Source of the DNA: Hygrophila difformis
Lineage: Eukaryota > Streptophyta > Magnoliopsida > Lamiales > Acanthaceae
Direction: 5' to 3'
Length of the DNA stretch: 64,000 nt
NCBI GenBank assembly: GCA_030278955.1
Contig: JAOANR010000006.1
Coordinates: forward strand, 24,311,763 to 24,375,762
Shown: piece after piece, positions 44,100 through 57,004 of the stretch
Layout: each line of letters starts with the position of its first letter
Position numbering within the stretch: position 1 is the stretch's first letter
Made by a program: the position numbers and the translations under genes
Notes under the pieces: model-generated
Databases searched by the model: none
Seen by the model: only the letters and a program-made list of their open reading frames with translations
Told to the model about the DNA's origin: nothing

Positions 44100-44312
44100 T
44101 CTGATAATTTAGTCGTAATCAAATACAACGGTTCCCTAAATTCTTTTTTTGGCATATACCGGATATCCTCAGGCCACATTGGACCAATACTAATCCTTCG
44201 AGGATCTGGTGACATTGAAGGATTGTCTCTTTCAAAGCAGAATTCTGCATATACAAAAGCTCGAACCCAAGACATTTGCTTAAGATGACAGAACCCCATA
44301 GGCCCATACCAT
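44100..44312 (-). repeat. Unidentified repeat-like segment with open frame
   Basis: Minus-strand sequence contains 'cttgggttcgagcttttg', with a B-box-like GGTTCGAGC, and stays open for about 70 codons (RAFVYAEFCFERDNPS). Related phrases are common in plant interspersed repeats. Flanking phrases ('cccatacca') recur at 44848, so the next element seems inserted in it. Not recognised as a gene. Confidence 0.3.
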
Positions 44313-44842
44313 TGTTTTAAATATCTCCGAAATATCGGATTTTGGGACACCCCGAAGCGAAATTTCACATGTAATTTTTTTTGCAAAATTTCCATCGAAA
44401 TTTCACCCGAAATCCGAAATTTCCCGAAATTTCACCGAAATTTCCCGAAATTTTTTTTAAAAAATAATTTTTTTCTAAATTTTAAAAATATATTTTTTAG
44501 AAAAAATTAAAAATTAAAAATTATGTTTCAACCCATGTTGATGATGTCATCCAATTAACTTGTTTATCAATTTTAAATCTCTATCAATCAACATGGTACA
44601 TGATATCAATAACATTACTAGCATATTATATCATTAAATGAGTGTTGTTAGCATATTACTAATTTATTTAGCAACAGAGATGAGAAATTTTGAAATATCT
44701 TCATTTTCATCATCTCAGAAACTCGAATTAGTTTTCTCAAAGAATTACAAATATCTCTGAAATTTCCCCCGAAATTCAAATATCTTCTAAATTTCCTAAA
44801 TTTATATGTCCCATATAGATACCGAAACTGATATTTAAAACC
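44313..44842. mobile_element. Possible foldback element, CCGAAAT-rich
   Basis: Ends TTTTAAATATC and GATATTTAAAA face each other, and subterminal parts are rich in 'ccgaaatttc' units. The phrase 'gcccatacca' lies on both sides. A clear TSD could not be read. Confidence 0.4.
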
Positions 44843-45029
44843 TTGGCCCATACCACTCAAACCAACGGTTCCCTAATCGACATCTCATATTGAATTGTTT
44901 TTGTTTAAAACAAAAAATAAACCCCGTGCCCATTGCCCATGGCGAAAAATCTAGTGTGTAATAGTAATAAATAAATAAATAAATGCAATTTATGCCACGA
45001 CTATATTATGACCATTTTTTTTCTTTTTG

Positions 45030-45305
45030 CTGAACAACCTATACAGGCTAAAAAAGAGTGGCGGGAGTCCAGGTCACACAAATTACAAAGAGGAATAAAA
45101 AGGAATGATAAGGGTATGGTGGGGAATTGAATCCTCAACGGAAGGTTGGAGGTTCCAAGTGGTTAAGTAGCTTGACTTCCAATGGAAGGTTGGAGGTTCG
45201 ATTCCCACCGACCCTTTATCCCTCCTTTTTATTCCCCTTTGTAATTGTGTGGCATGGGCTCCCACTATCCTTTCCAGACCTTCAATGGCTCCTAAAAAAA
45301 AAGTA
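45030..45305. mobile_element. Two SINEs head to head
   Basis: The left copy runs on the minus strand (tail side at about 45030, 'cacacaaattacaaagagg', head near 45145). The right copy runs on the plus strand, from 'aagtggttaag' through the B box GGTTCGATTCC and 'tttgtaattgtgtggcatg' to the A run at 45296. Their heads abut near 45150, with 'ggaaggttggaggtt' on both sides. Confidence 0.75.
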
Positions 45306-46216
45306 AAAGAAATTTAAAAAAATAGAAAACAAAACAAAACAAATGTGTGAATTACTACATATTTGTGTCATTAATGCTTGATTTGGCCTCGAATGTAAGT
45401 TAATGGTGTGAGAATAAATCAGTTTCTTCCTTGCAATTTCCAGCTGCGTTAATTGATGTCTTGATTTTGATTTTATGTCGACAATGTGCTGATTATTCCA
45501 ACATATTTAGGGCATTTCATTTTCGTAATTATTATGAAAACCTATAAAAAAAAAAACAAAATTGAAAAATAAAACATATTGATGATTAAATTAATAACAT
45601 TGCCCATCATTATATCTTCCACCCAATTAATTTTTTGTTTGAAAGGGGAGGTTCTGAATTCGTCAACAGTTGGCATCACTATTTATTATAATGGGGTACT
45701 ATATGTGCTGTATTTCTCAACTAAATTTTAATCAATTTGGCGCAAATTTTAATCAATTTATTTGCTACGGCATTTTTAGAAAATAAAATGAAAAATTTAG
45801 AGAATTAATGAAAAAGTTAGGTGTAGCGGATGGAAAGTTGATTTATGAGAAATGAGAACCAAATGAGGACAGCATCTATCTTTTGGCATTTATTACAGCC
45901 GTACGTACTCCTACTACTTTGTGCCCATTCAACTTCTGGGTACGTAAAATTGGGATATACTGTACGATAATATGCCAAGTTTTTGGGATCAATTTTCCCA
46001 GTTGTGATATCATTTGTTTATTTTGAGAATTTGGGAAATGATAGTAAAATATTGGATTTACTACTCGTATGTGATAACTCTTAATCTCTAGACAGTGTTT
46101 TTAAGATCAGAAAACGGGATGATGACTATATATATCCCATGTTTTGAATCAAATCAAAGGGCTTTGATTTGTCTTGAACGGGTTAAGGGCATTGTTTTCC
46201 TTAAACGGGTTAAGGG

Positions 46217-46256
<40 letters not shown>

Positions 46257-46293
46257 AAAGTGATAAAGAAAGCAGTGAAGAAAGTAAATTGTA
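45306..46293. other. Gene-free spacer with TA microsatellite
   Basis: No gene seen. An uninterrupted run of about 18 TA dinucleotides lies at about 46218-46254. Confidence 0.6.
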
Positions 46294-46735
46294 CTCCCTC
46301 CGTCCCATTAAAAGTTGTCACTTTCTTTGGGACACGAGAATTTAGGTTGTGGTGTTTAGTAGTTAAAGTAGCAATTTGACTAATACATCCATATAATTTA
46401 TAATAGTAACATTTGACTTTTAACCATATTTATTATTTAACCTTAACTTAATGTTATCGTAATGATGTAGAAAAAAAAAATAGTCAATTGTGGTCTTGTT
46501 GGAATCGTCTAATGGTACAGTTTTAGACTATATATTTTATCATTTTTATTTATACCCATTTTGTGATATTAATTGTTAAACATATATAGGACTTTGTGCA
46601 GAAAGTACAATTGTCATTATTATGGGATTTTTAATCATGTTTATGTTAATCTAATTTGCTTAAAAGGGAAAGTGGCCAACCTTATTGGGACACCCCAAAA
46701 AGGAATAGTGACCACTTTTAATGAGACGGAGGGAG
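46294..46735 (+). mobile_element. Stowaway-like MITE (family C, full length)
   Basis: Ends CTCCCTCCGTCCCATTAAAA and (complement) CTCCCTCCGTCTCATTAAAA, TA on both sides. 442 bp, no coding sequence. Confidence 0.85.
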
Positions 46736-47099
46736 TATTTGATTGACGTTGAATGTGTTGTTTACAAATACAAGGGGTCTTATATATTATGCAAGGGGTG
46801 CGATAAATAGTCGTGTCCATTCAGTAGAGATGCAAATAGAGAGGATGCCTCTATTCGCGGAAGGTCATGTCTGCTCACAGAAAGGTCAAAGGTATGTCTC
46901 CTGGTAAAAGGGTGTGTTCCTCGGGTACCGTTGCTCGGTAAACTAATCCGCATATCCTTGTCTCGGATTGGGATGTTTGAGAGTCAGCGGATTCGCTAGC
47001 GGATAACATATTTAGAGAGAGAATTGTGAGAGGATATGCTATTTCAATCCGCTATTATGCTCTTAAATCTACCCATAACCAAACACATACTCCCTCCGT

Positions 47100-47351
47100 T
47101 TTTTTTTTTGTTAGCTACTGTTGACTAATGGGTACTGTTCACTTATATACTTTGACTTAAAGTTTTCTCATGGTTATACAATTTAAAATATAGCCAAGTG
47201 TGATCTTGTTAGATTCGTCTCGTCTTGTAGATTTTAAATATCGAACTTTTAGAATTTTTACATGTACCGAATTTGAATTATTAATGGTTTAAAATGTGCA
47301 TTGGACTGCGTGCTGAGTGGGTCCGTAGCGATCTTTAAAAAACGGAGGAAG
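47100..47351 (+). mobile_element. Stowaway-like MITE (family A)
   Basis: TA-flanked, CTCCCTCCGTTTT at the left and AACGGAGGAAG at the right; core 'gtgatcttgttagattcgtctcg'. 252 bp. Confidence 0.82.
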
Positions 47352-47904
47352 TATATACCAATTTATTGTCTTACAATATGCGAATCTATTCATAAATCTG
47401 CTGAATCCCAAATACCATCGTTATTGTGGAGTGAAATAAATACTAAAGCAGATGGGGCTACTGCCTCCAATATTTTTCAGTAGGGTTTTCTTTTCTCGAG
47501 AAAAATTGCTCTTAAAAAAATCCACTGAACAAGTAATTGTCTATTTGTGTGGGTTGATTTACCAACATTATAATAGACAGATTTAATTTTAAATAAAAGA
47601 TGATGATGTTCAATAGAACCCGGGCAACAATAAAAAAAAAAAACTATACAATAATTAATTCTTATTGTAGTAATGTAGTGCAATACTTTGATCCACATAC
47701 ATGTGAACCAGTCAGCGACTTCAAACCCAAACAAAAATAAATTAAGTAATAGTGGTAGTAGTATATTTATGTTAGTAAATAATCAAGTCAAAGAAAAAAT
47801 AATAAGGTCTTGAAAAAAGAGAATTGTGATAATTGTGATCCGTGAAGATAGGAGGGAATGCTCTGTAATGTGTCCCATCGTGTCACATGCTGAATAATGT
47901 AAAT
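47352..47904. other. Gene-free AT-rich spacer
   Basis: No exon-like frame or element end recognised. Confidence 0.5.
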
Positions 47905-48575
47905 ATATAACCGAACCAAACTCCAAAACCGAATTAAAAACTGAATTTTTTTTAAAAACCAAAACCTAACCAAAATTACTGAAAACCGAAAGAACCAAAC
48001 CGAAATATTTCGGTTCGGTTATACCGGTTAACCGAACCGAACCGAACTATTTTTCTAAAATATAAAATATTTTTTGATCAAAATCTCTATTACCATTTTC
48101 AAACCTGTAAGTTCGCTCTGTCAAACAAAAACATCATATCTACATATAATAACTATGAGTGCATAATAGTAAACCATTCCAAATTGCATTGTTCAAATTA
48201 CACACAAATGAAATGACAAAATAAAGAAACTGTCACCGAATAGTTCAAATACGAAACAATATAAAAGTCTCAAAACTCTCAACAGTAGTTTTCACTTCTC
48301 ATCCACACAAACAGTCACCGAATAGGGGTATTATTTTGTGTTTATTATATAATGGCATAATGTATTTTATATATTTTTTTTAATATATAATTCAAATTTC
48401 GGTTCGGTTCGGTTAACCGAATTGTAGATTTTTAAAAACCAAAAACCGAACCGAAAACCGAAAATTTGGATTTTCAAAACCAAAAGCCAAACCGAAATCC
48501 AAAAACCGAACCAAATTGCAAAATTCGGTTCGGTTCGATCGGTTTATTCGGTTTCGATCGAAATTTGCACACCCC
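47905..48575. mobile_element. hAT-like repeat rich in CGGTTCGGTT, left end missing
   Basis: Inverted CCGAACCGAA / TTCGGTTCGG tracts flank an AT-rich centre. The right end reads GCACACCCCTA, the complement of a TAGGGGTGTGC hAT-type end. No matching left end or TSD was found. Confidence 0.6.
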
Positions 48576-48947
48576 TACATATAGTAATAGTTTTTTTTTT
48601 AAAATATATATATATATATCTGATTATTTGATTATTCGTATTTTAAAAATACAATAATTAGATAATCCCTACTTCTATTATGTATCCAAACACTTAATAT
48701 TATACTTTTTTTATTTTTGTAAATATACAACATTTCTGTGCACGCAGTTCGATGCATATTTTAACAGTTTGATAACTCATGTTGTATATAAGTAAAAATT
48801 ATTGTTGTATATAAGTAAAAATTATAAAAATTTGATATTATAAAATTACAAGATGAGACGATTATAACATTTCAATTCATTATAACTATTGTATAAATGT
48901 GAGTCAAAGTTGAATAATAAATAGTATCAAAACATCAAATGTTTCGT

Positions 48948-49325
48948 CACTATAAGAAAAAATCGGTGCAGCGACCGAAAAATGCGGTCGGTGGGCCAAA
49001 CAGACGGGTCGTCTCCTTATCCACCGACCGCCCGACCGACCGCATTGGTCGGTCAGTAAAAGGCCGGTAGGCGGTCGGCCAGCAACCGAACCGTGTGCGG
49101 TCGACAGGCTCGGCGACCACTGCACCGACCGACGCTTGGTCGGCGTGGAGCACCGACCGGAAGACCGACCGACTACAGGGTCGGTTAACCTTGGTCCCAG
49201 AAGGACCGGATTCCATCAACCGACCGATGCACCGACCGAGAATGCAGTCGGAAGCCGGTTTATCTGGATCTTGTCCGGTCTATGCACCGACCGGTGTACC
49301 GACCGCACGTGCGGTCGGTGCGGAT
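48948..49325. repeat. Left subterminal repeat array of the CACTA element
   Basis: More than twenty CGGTCGG/ACCGACC-type motifs in both orientations; the binding-site arrangement expected for the TNPA-type protein. The open frames here are by-products of the repeats. Confidence 0.8.
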
Positions 49326-49683
49326 GACATTCAGCAGCACTGCTGCTGTTTTTCTACAGCCCATCCTGTCAAAACCAAACTCAAACAATACCAATACCAA
49401 ACTAAAACTCAAACAATACCAAACTCAAATAATACCAAACGTGCCAATATAGGTTTCAATACATAAACCAATACTCAATACATCAAACTAAAATGATTGA
49501 TAAACGTACCACATAACCTAAATCCACTCTAATCGACTCCAAGTACAAACATATCACCCAAACATACCGTACATACGAGACTACAAAAAACAAACATACC
49601 AACCAAATCTGTGTGCAACAACATACTACAAAGTACCAAACATTAACCCCAAATCACCCCAAAGAAGTAAATAAATGTAACAG

Positions 49684-51547
49684 TCAACGAACACTTATAT
49701 CACCTCCACCGGATCCACCTCCAAGATCATCATCCCCATCCCCACGGTCTGGTGATCGAGGCCTCCTAACTCCCAGTACTCTCTCCAACTGCTCAGCCAT
49801 AGTCATCTGTGTCTGGGATAGCTGCTCAACTGTTGCCATGTATGCCTCAAACTGCTCCTGGGTGACAAACTGCGACCCTGATGGTCGGGGAGTGGAATCG
49901 GAATGCTCAACGGGCCTAAACGACTTGCTATCAAACCAAGGCCATACATGGCCTGACGCCTATCGTGTCCGCCAGCGACATTGTAGAAGACGTCATCTGG
50001 ATTGAAATTCGGCCCAATTGTCGGATCCTGGCTTAAGGGTTCGGTCACTGCGTTGAACTCCTCCTGTATTTCGATATACAAATCAAATTGAAGGGACAAT
50101 TTAACACATCATTATTTAATGGTTGTAAATGTGACAAATTGGACCAAGAAATTCTTATTAACGAGACTTACATTAACCTGCTGTGACCGATCCCTAATCC
50201 AGTTGTCCTTTTGATGCTTTCTCGTGTGTGTATGCTCGTGGAGCTCATATAGGTGGACAGGCCTATTCTGATCAGTCGTCTGCAAAAGTTAGAGAAATAC
50301 AGTGTGATAACAGAACAGTTATTTAAGCCATAGATTGACAACAAAAAATGTGTTAAAGCATACCAATTTCTCGGCGGTGGCGCGAAATGTCTTAGGTCCT
50401 GCAGTGTGCGTGTGGAGGGCTGGTGCATCCTCCTGTCCCCGGCGCCGGTTCAACTTGCCCCTTTTTTATTTTTCCTTAAATGCCTGAGAAGCCCATACAC
50501 GCGCCTAATTCTCGGCAACCTGGGTGTCTGTGGGATACGGTTTTCTCTTCTTTCTAATGTCGAGGGTGTAATCCTTGTATATGATATATTCATCTACCGG
50601 TCAGATAAATTATAGGTATATCGAATATCCACAATTCTATGATATTTTAAAATATACCAAGCAATATTCTTCTTCTCCCACTCCTTGCGGACCACTGCTG
50701 CGTGCTCGGGTGCCCAACGAGCAACTTTCTGCAGTTTTGGTTTGTTCAGGATATATATTACTTAGTATAATAGTATATAATGTTGTAGAACAAAATTAAA
50801 CAAGTATATCATACATGGAATTCTCCCCAGTAAAAATCCTTCGTCGCTTGGGATACTTTTCCCCAACTTATCCCATTCATATCAGAATGCATGGGGTATA
50901 TATCAGTAATCTTTCTAACAAGTGCGTTCTCGAACTCAATCATGCAAACGAACATATTATTCAGGTGTTGATGTTTAATTAAAAGGTAATGCAGTGAGAT
51001 ATAACTATGTGCACAAATGGTAAAACAAAAAATTAGGTAACTCCTATTTCATAGTTGACTTACACCCCATCCGAGATGGGAGCAACAAGTGTCCTCTCGC
51101 GGCCTGGAGGATCTGGCCGAACATCAGGAGGAGGCTCTTGTGCCGACCCCACCGATCCTTTCAATGTAAATGATATCAGTAAGTTGATATGTGTGCACGA
51201 TAGTAAACAAAATATATAATATTGGGTACCTGGAGTATGTGGAGGAGGTGTCTCTGGAACTGCAGTGTCGGTATCAGGTGTAACAACTTGTTCCTCCTCC
51301 GAGCTGGACGCCCCAACTGCTTATCAAGACATAAATCACAAATATAAATTGTTGATATTCCTCAACATACTGTAACATAACATTATTATGTGTTTTATTT
51401 TTTAATCGAAATACTTGTAACCTGACGTCTAAATGCCTCCTGGGCCCTCCTACATGCTGCCGCGAGCTGCGAACCTGTAGGTCTGTCTCTTTGGGACCCT
51501 GTCCCACGCCCTGTGCTCGAAGACGAGCCACCCCCACGGTCAGACAT
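49684..51547 (-). pseudogene. TNPA-like protein gene of the CACTA element
   Basis: Coding pieces in order on the minus strand: a start at 51547 (MSDRGGGSSSSTGRGTGSQR), an acidic linker (ASSSEEEQVVTPDTDTA), then RKITDIYPMHSDMNGISWGK, KDFYWGEF, WEKKNIAWYILKYH, HTHTAGPKTFRATAEKL, KDNWIRDRSQQVN and EEFNAVTEPLSQDPTIGPNF. The end is a glutamine-rich stretch (TVEQLSQTQMTMAEQLERV) and a glycine-rich end with stop at 49684-49686. This is the plant transposase (Ptta/En/Spm) layout. Some gaps are likely introns. Near 49930-49990 the frame changes without an obvious intron, so it may be a pseudogene. The protein would bind the subterminal repeats. Confidence 0.7.
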
Positions 51548-54287
51548 CTATAAACGTTCGACATTAATTTGAATACGCAAGAAATTTCTAAAATAGTTGC
51601 AAATGATATATTTATTAACGCTAGTTCATCACATTTCAAGGTTGGAAATCATCGTCCGAAGTTTCCTGTGAAGGATCATCCGGATCAGTATCATCTGGAG
51701 TTGAATCAGTGTCTATTGAGGATTCTAAACTACTATGTTCATCCTGTGGAAGATCAACATAATGGACCACGTCGTCCGTTAAACGCACCCGTCTTGACGT
51801 GATACTTGTAGTCTCGAGACCAAGTTGTTCTGGAACATCAACTTGGAAAGCTTCAATTTCTTCCCCGGGTTTAATAGTTATTACACATCTAGATTTGACT
51901 TTACAAACTGCCAACCATTCATTCCTACTCGCAACTGGTCTCGTGGAGGGGAACGATACATAATACACCTGTTCTGCTTGAATAGAAAACATGAAAGGTT
52001 CGTAGACGTTCAACGACTTAGATGGGTTAATTTCTACAAGCTTGTAGTTTGTATGAGTGCGTGTCCCAATCCCTTCACCTGGGTCAAACCATCTACATTT
52101 GAAAAATGAAGTTTGCTTGATAGGCTGCGCAGGGTACTCTATGACTAAAATCTCTTCGATAATGCCATAGTAGTCTCCGTAGTCGGCTGATTTTATGCAA
52201 ACACCACTGTTATAATTGGATCTATACCGGGACTCTGTGTGAAATTTCATCCCATTTATAAAGTACATAGGATATGATGTACAAATGGGAATTGGGCCCT
52301 GTGCTACGTGACACATACAAGGATTGTCAGGTGGATTATGCACCACAAAGGTCTCAAACCATCGAGGAAAGTCATCCGAAATAGCTGACCAAATATCTGG
52401 CTCACTTATACCAGGACAATCTTTTTTGCAGTTGCTTCGTGAATGTCCTATATTAAGCCATGTTCATGATTAATATTGTGCAATTATTAAGTATTGAAAA
52501 CATGCATTATTATTAACATATCTTACTCCATATACGACTCGATCTCTTTGCAATTTAGAATGAGGTATTTGTGTACAGCTTTCAACTCTTGTTCGGACAT
52601 CCGCTTCTTCTTCGACTTTCCTTGTGCACGTCTCGCATGCTTAAATAACTCGGGAGTCTATCGTCATGCGGAACGGTCCCACCATCATCATTCCTATGCA
52701 CATTTCTCTCTCGAGTGTAAACATGCTTCTCAAAGTAATGGGAACAGAATATCGAAGGCTCCCGGACCATATATGCATTGCAAATACTACCCACAACACG
52801 TGCCTTGTTGCGCACACTTCTCTTTAATCGATTCAAGTATCTGCGGTAAGGGAATTATACAATTACACAATTATAAAATAATTAACAACTTTTTGTGTTA
52901 ATGTTATGCAATTATACAATATTTACATTGTACCTTCGTACGGGTACATCCATCTGAACTGAACGGGACCAGCAAGACTGACCTCATGAGGTAGGTGGAC
53001 TGGTAGATGTTCCATACTGTCAAAGAAGGTAGGTGGGAAGATAGTCTCCAACTTACACAAAACAACTGGAATGTCTATCGATAACTTCTCTACATCTGCA
53101 ACTTTAATAGTCTTCGCAGTCAAGGTCCAAAACATGTTGGATAATTCTGTTATTGGTTCCCACACATTTTTCGGAAGCAGCTCTCGCCATCCAACTGGTA
53201 GAAGACGTTGTAAAAATATATGGCAGTCATGACTCTTCATGCCAAACATTCTATGCTTGTTCGTGTTTATGAATCTACCCAGGTTGGACACACAACCATC
53301 AGGAAATTTTAGCCCTGCAACCCATTTCAAGAAGATGTCCCGTTTTTCCTTGTCCATTGTGTACACCGCTTTTGGATACCTACCCGTACGAGTATCCCTA
53401 TGCAATTCAGTCCTGTTACACAAGGTCACAATGTCCTCGCGTGCTTTGGCATTGTCCTTTGTCTTCCCCTGAACGTCCATGAAAGTGTTGAATATATTTT
53501 CAAACACATTCTTCTCAATGTGCATGACATCAAAATTGTGACGGACCAAATTTGTTCTCTAATAAGGTAGATCCCAGAAAATACTCTTTTTTTTCCATCC
53601 GCACGTCTCACTAATTAATGTATTCTCCACATCTCCACCCATTTCTGTGACACGACGTAGTCCAAAGTTATCTATTTCTTCCAACACTTCTTCGCCACTC
53701 TTATACTTGGTGGCAAACCGTGCTCCTCACGATCCTTTATGAATTTAGCGTTATCAACCCGAAAAGGATGATCGGAAGGAAGGAACCTCCTGTGACAATC
53801 AAACCACGACTGTTTGCCACCCTCTTTAAGCCGTATATATTCTGTTTGTTCCATACATACTGGGCATGCAGTCTTTCCATATGTGCTCCAACTCGACAAC
53901 ATAGCGTATGCCAGAAAGTCTCCAATAGTCCACATCAATGCCGCCTTCATCTGAAAGTTTTGTTTTAAAAATCGATCGTATGTTGTGATTCCAACATCCC
54001 ACAACTCCAATAGCTCCTCTATTAAGGGCTGTAAGTAGACATCGATCCCCTGTTTGGGGCTTGACTTCCCGGGAATAATGCATGTCAGGAACATGTATTC
54101 ATCCTTCATACACATCTGTCTGGGGGGAGATTGTAAGGTGTTAGAATTACTGGACAACAAGAATATTGAGAGCCCGACTGACCAAACGGTTGAAAACCAT
54201 CTGTACACAAGCCTAATCGGACATTCCGTGCCTATGCACCAAATTCTGGATGAACTCTATTAAAATGCTTCCATGTCTTCGAATCGC

Positions 54288-54673
54288 ATGGATGACACAT
54301 CTCTCTCGAAGACCCATGCGTATGTCCAACATGCCAAGACATGTGCTCCGCCGTTGTCTCTGAGGAATACAACCTTTTTAACCTGTTTTTAAGGGGGAAA
54401 TAGAACATGTACTTTCGTCCAATATGTGAAGTGGAATTTGTTTCCCTGTACCGAGGCTCGTCACAGAATCTACACTTATCATGGATGACACATCTCTCTC
54501 GAAGACCCATGCGTATGTCCAACATGCCAAGACATGTGCTCCGCCGTTGTCTCAGAGGAATACAACCTTTTTAACCTGTTTTTATGGGGGAAATAGAACA
54601 TGTACTTTCGTCCAATATGTGAAGTGGAATTTGTTTCCGTGTACCGAGGCTCGTCACAGAATCTACACTTATC
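54288..54673. repeat. 193-bp tandem duplication in the TNP2-like gene
   Basis: 54288-54480 and 54481-54673 are near-identical, each starting atggatgacacatct. 193 is not a multiple of three, so the copy shifts the reading frame. Only about three base differences are visible. Confidence 0.95.
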
Positions 54674-55021
54674 TAATGCCGTGTCTTCGCACCAAAACAA
54701 CATACACCCCTTAACACAACAATCAATCTTCTGAACAGGCAGTCCCAATCCCTCGAGTAATTTCTTTGCCTCGTAAAAGTTCTTAACCATAGCATTATCA
54801 TCTGGGAGCGTATCAAGAATAAGCTGGCATTTGGTATCGAAGCACCTCTCTGATAAGTTATGTTCGGATTTGATATTCAACAACCGTGCAATTGTCGAAA
54901 ACAGTGTCATTTTCTTGCTGCCCGGCCACAGGTCTTTGTCTGCGGCCTCTAACATACTGTAGAATAATTTGTCTTGTGCAATAGGTTCTTCTGGTTGCCT
55001 TGGTTCACCATCTGGAGTTCA

Positions 55022-55147
55022 TGGGGTAGTGTCGGGAATCTCAAATCCCATTCATTCACACACCATTTGAATGTAATGAGTTCGTGGGGTAGTGTCGGGA
55101 ATCTCAAATCCCATTCCTTCACACACCATTTGAATGTAATAATTATC
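55022..55147. repeat. 63-bp in-frame tandem duplication in the TNP2-like gene
   Basis: Two units starting tggggtagtgtcgggaatct, 63 bp apart. They encode 21 residues twice (ITFKWCVKEWDLRFP / ITFKWCVNEWDLRFP). Confidence 0.93.
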
Positions 55148-55473
55148 TGGAGCAATGAAGCTCCAGCATCGGTATCGGAGTACCAACTAAATTGGTGTGG
55201 CTCCCCGTGACACGTCCACCGTTCATAGTTGGGGACAAATCCGTCACGCCATAAGTGGTATCTAATGTCATCGTTTGAAAGATGACATTTATTCCTACAT
55301 TTCTTGCAAGGACACCGTAATTTTCCCTGTGCTCTGTCTGCATTTGGGTTTTTGTGAGACATATCTATAAAGCATTCAACACCAGACTTAAACCACGGTG
55401 TGAGTTCTCCACCGCGGGGCGGTACATCCAACTTCGGTCCATTACCTACAGGTATGGAAATTAAATGGGGCAC

Positions 55474-57004
55474 TAACCGGGAAACGACTTTGTATCAATA
55501 CTTAATGTCTAGTTAGTTAATTTACAGTTAATACCACTTTCTAAATCCGGTGTCATTTTCTAAATCCGGCAACCATTAATCTTGTTGACAATTGGAGAGT
55601 AACTTTGCTAGCATCATATGAATAAGTTAAATAAAGTTGATTCTAAAATACTAGTTGATATTACGCAAGAAAGTTTAGTTACTTCAAACCTTATAAATAT
55701 TATAATGCCTATTACCTTATTATGCACGATATTTACAAGAATCGCCCGGTGACTTGAGAGTTGAGTATTGCTTTCCAACTAAAATACCATGTGTGTCTGA
55801 TAACACGAAATTTAAAATTACAAAAGAGCAACAAAAAAAAATTAAAAACACACAAACCAATTTGTGGAAGTGCAAGCAACCAATTTATTCAATCCAAAAT
55901 AAACAACAACAAACCCAATCCATATAACAAACCCAATGCTGCAATTAAAAAGGAATACCAAGTTAAATTACAATCCCAATACTACATCCAAACAAACCTA
56001 ATTTCTAATCACAAACCCAATTTATTCAATCCAACACTTAAACTTCGACTCTACATATAACATGACATCCCGATAATTTTAAAAATTGAGTGTAATACCA
56101 CATTCAAAAAAGGAATACCAATCCATATTAAACTAGAACAACACTTAAACTACAATACATATTAATTCAAATCCAATACTACATCTAAAACCACACATCT
56201 ACATTTTGCATAAGCAAGTTAAACTCCTATACACCAATTTGAACAAATAAACTACAAAAGAACATAACTTTCTCATACGAACTCCAAATTTCACATATCA
56301 TTATGAAAATTGATCTATACGATGAGAGGATCGTGGTTATGTGGCCAAAATATATAAAATCAAAAAATTAAGTTCCTAATGTGCACAAAACAGCCACGGT
56401 CAGTTCTTTTTTAACCAAAATTTTCGAATTTTCACAACTTTTGCTCACGAAATATCATATACATTTGCATTGCGAATTTATTGCCCTTATACATTTTAGT
56501 GTTTTAAACAAGTGCCAAAAATATTCAAAGTATAAGAATATGCATCTACCGAAAAAATCACACAAACGAATGGAACTTGTAAAAGCATAAATGTTAGAAC
56601 CGATTACCTCAATCGAGTGCTCGAAAGGGAAGGACGACGGCGGCTGTGGTCGAGCAGGGGGCGGCAGGGGTGGCTCGCAGGGCGGTGGTCGGCAGTGTCC
56701 TCGCGAGGGAGGCAGCGGTGGGCGGGGCAAAGTTGTTGCGGCGGCGGAGGCAGCGATCGGAGTGCAGGGGCGGCGTTAGAGTGGAGGAGCCGCGTTCGAG
56801 TGGTGGCGCGAGTGCGGCGGTGCTGGTTCGTGCTCCAATTGCGTCTTGGTCGGCGCTCGGATGGATGGGCGACAAGTGGTCGGCGGTGGTGGTCGTTTGG
56901 ATGGTGGTCGCCGGCGTGTAGTGGTGAAAACGGAGGGAGTAAAAATGGAACAACAAAGGGGGTGAATGGCGTGAGTGCGACTGTTACAGCAATTGGGGCT
57001 ATTT
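55474..57004. other. 5' non-coding part of the CACTA element
   Basis: 55474-56580 is AT-rich with no coding signal. 56590-56950 turns sharply GC-rich with overlapping open frames on both strands, composed of Gly/Arg/Pro-type codons. This is probably the promoter/5' leader of TNP2, not a separate gene. Confidence 0.55.

Larger units (their letters stand above)
51636..55473 (-). pseudogene. TNP2-like CACTA transposase, disrupted
   Basis: Pieces from N to C: a transposase-associated domain at 55200-55473 (WFKSGVECFIDMSHKNP, CPCKKCRNKC, DGFVPNYERWTCHGE); the transposase proper at about 53560-54955 (CRFCDEPRY, PHKNRLKRLYSS, CVKGCMLFW, TCIIPGKSSPKQGIDVYL, PVCMEQTEYIRL); the DUF4218-type part at 52590-53549 (HNFDVMHIEKNVFEN, FPPTFFDSMEHLPVHL); and a DUF4216-type end at 51636-52480 (WFDPGEGIGTRTH, YYVSFPSTRP). 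Breaks: a 193-bp tandem duplication at 54288-54673, a frame change near 53675 and an in-frame stop near 53560. An extra in-frame 63-bp duplication is at 55022-55147. This protein would cut and join the element's ends. Confidence 0.85.

Noticed and set aside
44051..44395. 114-codon minus-strand frame as a gene
   Set aside because: It crosses the apparent left end of a foldback element and contains repeat-style phrases; no family recognised.
46218..46254. TA run as a possible origin or promoter
   Set aside because: Simple microsatellite; nothing around it supports a function.
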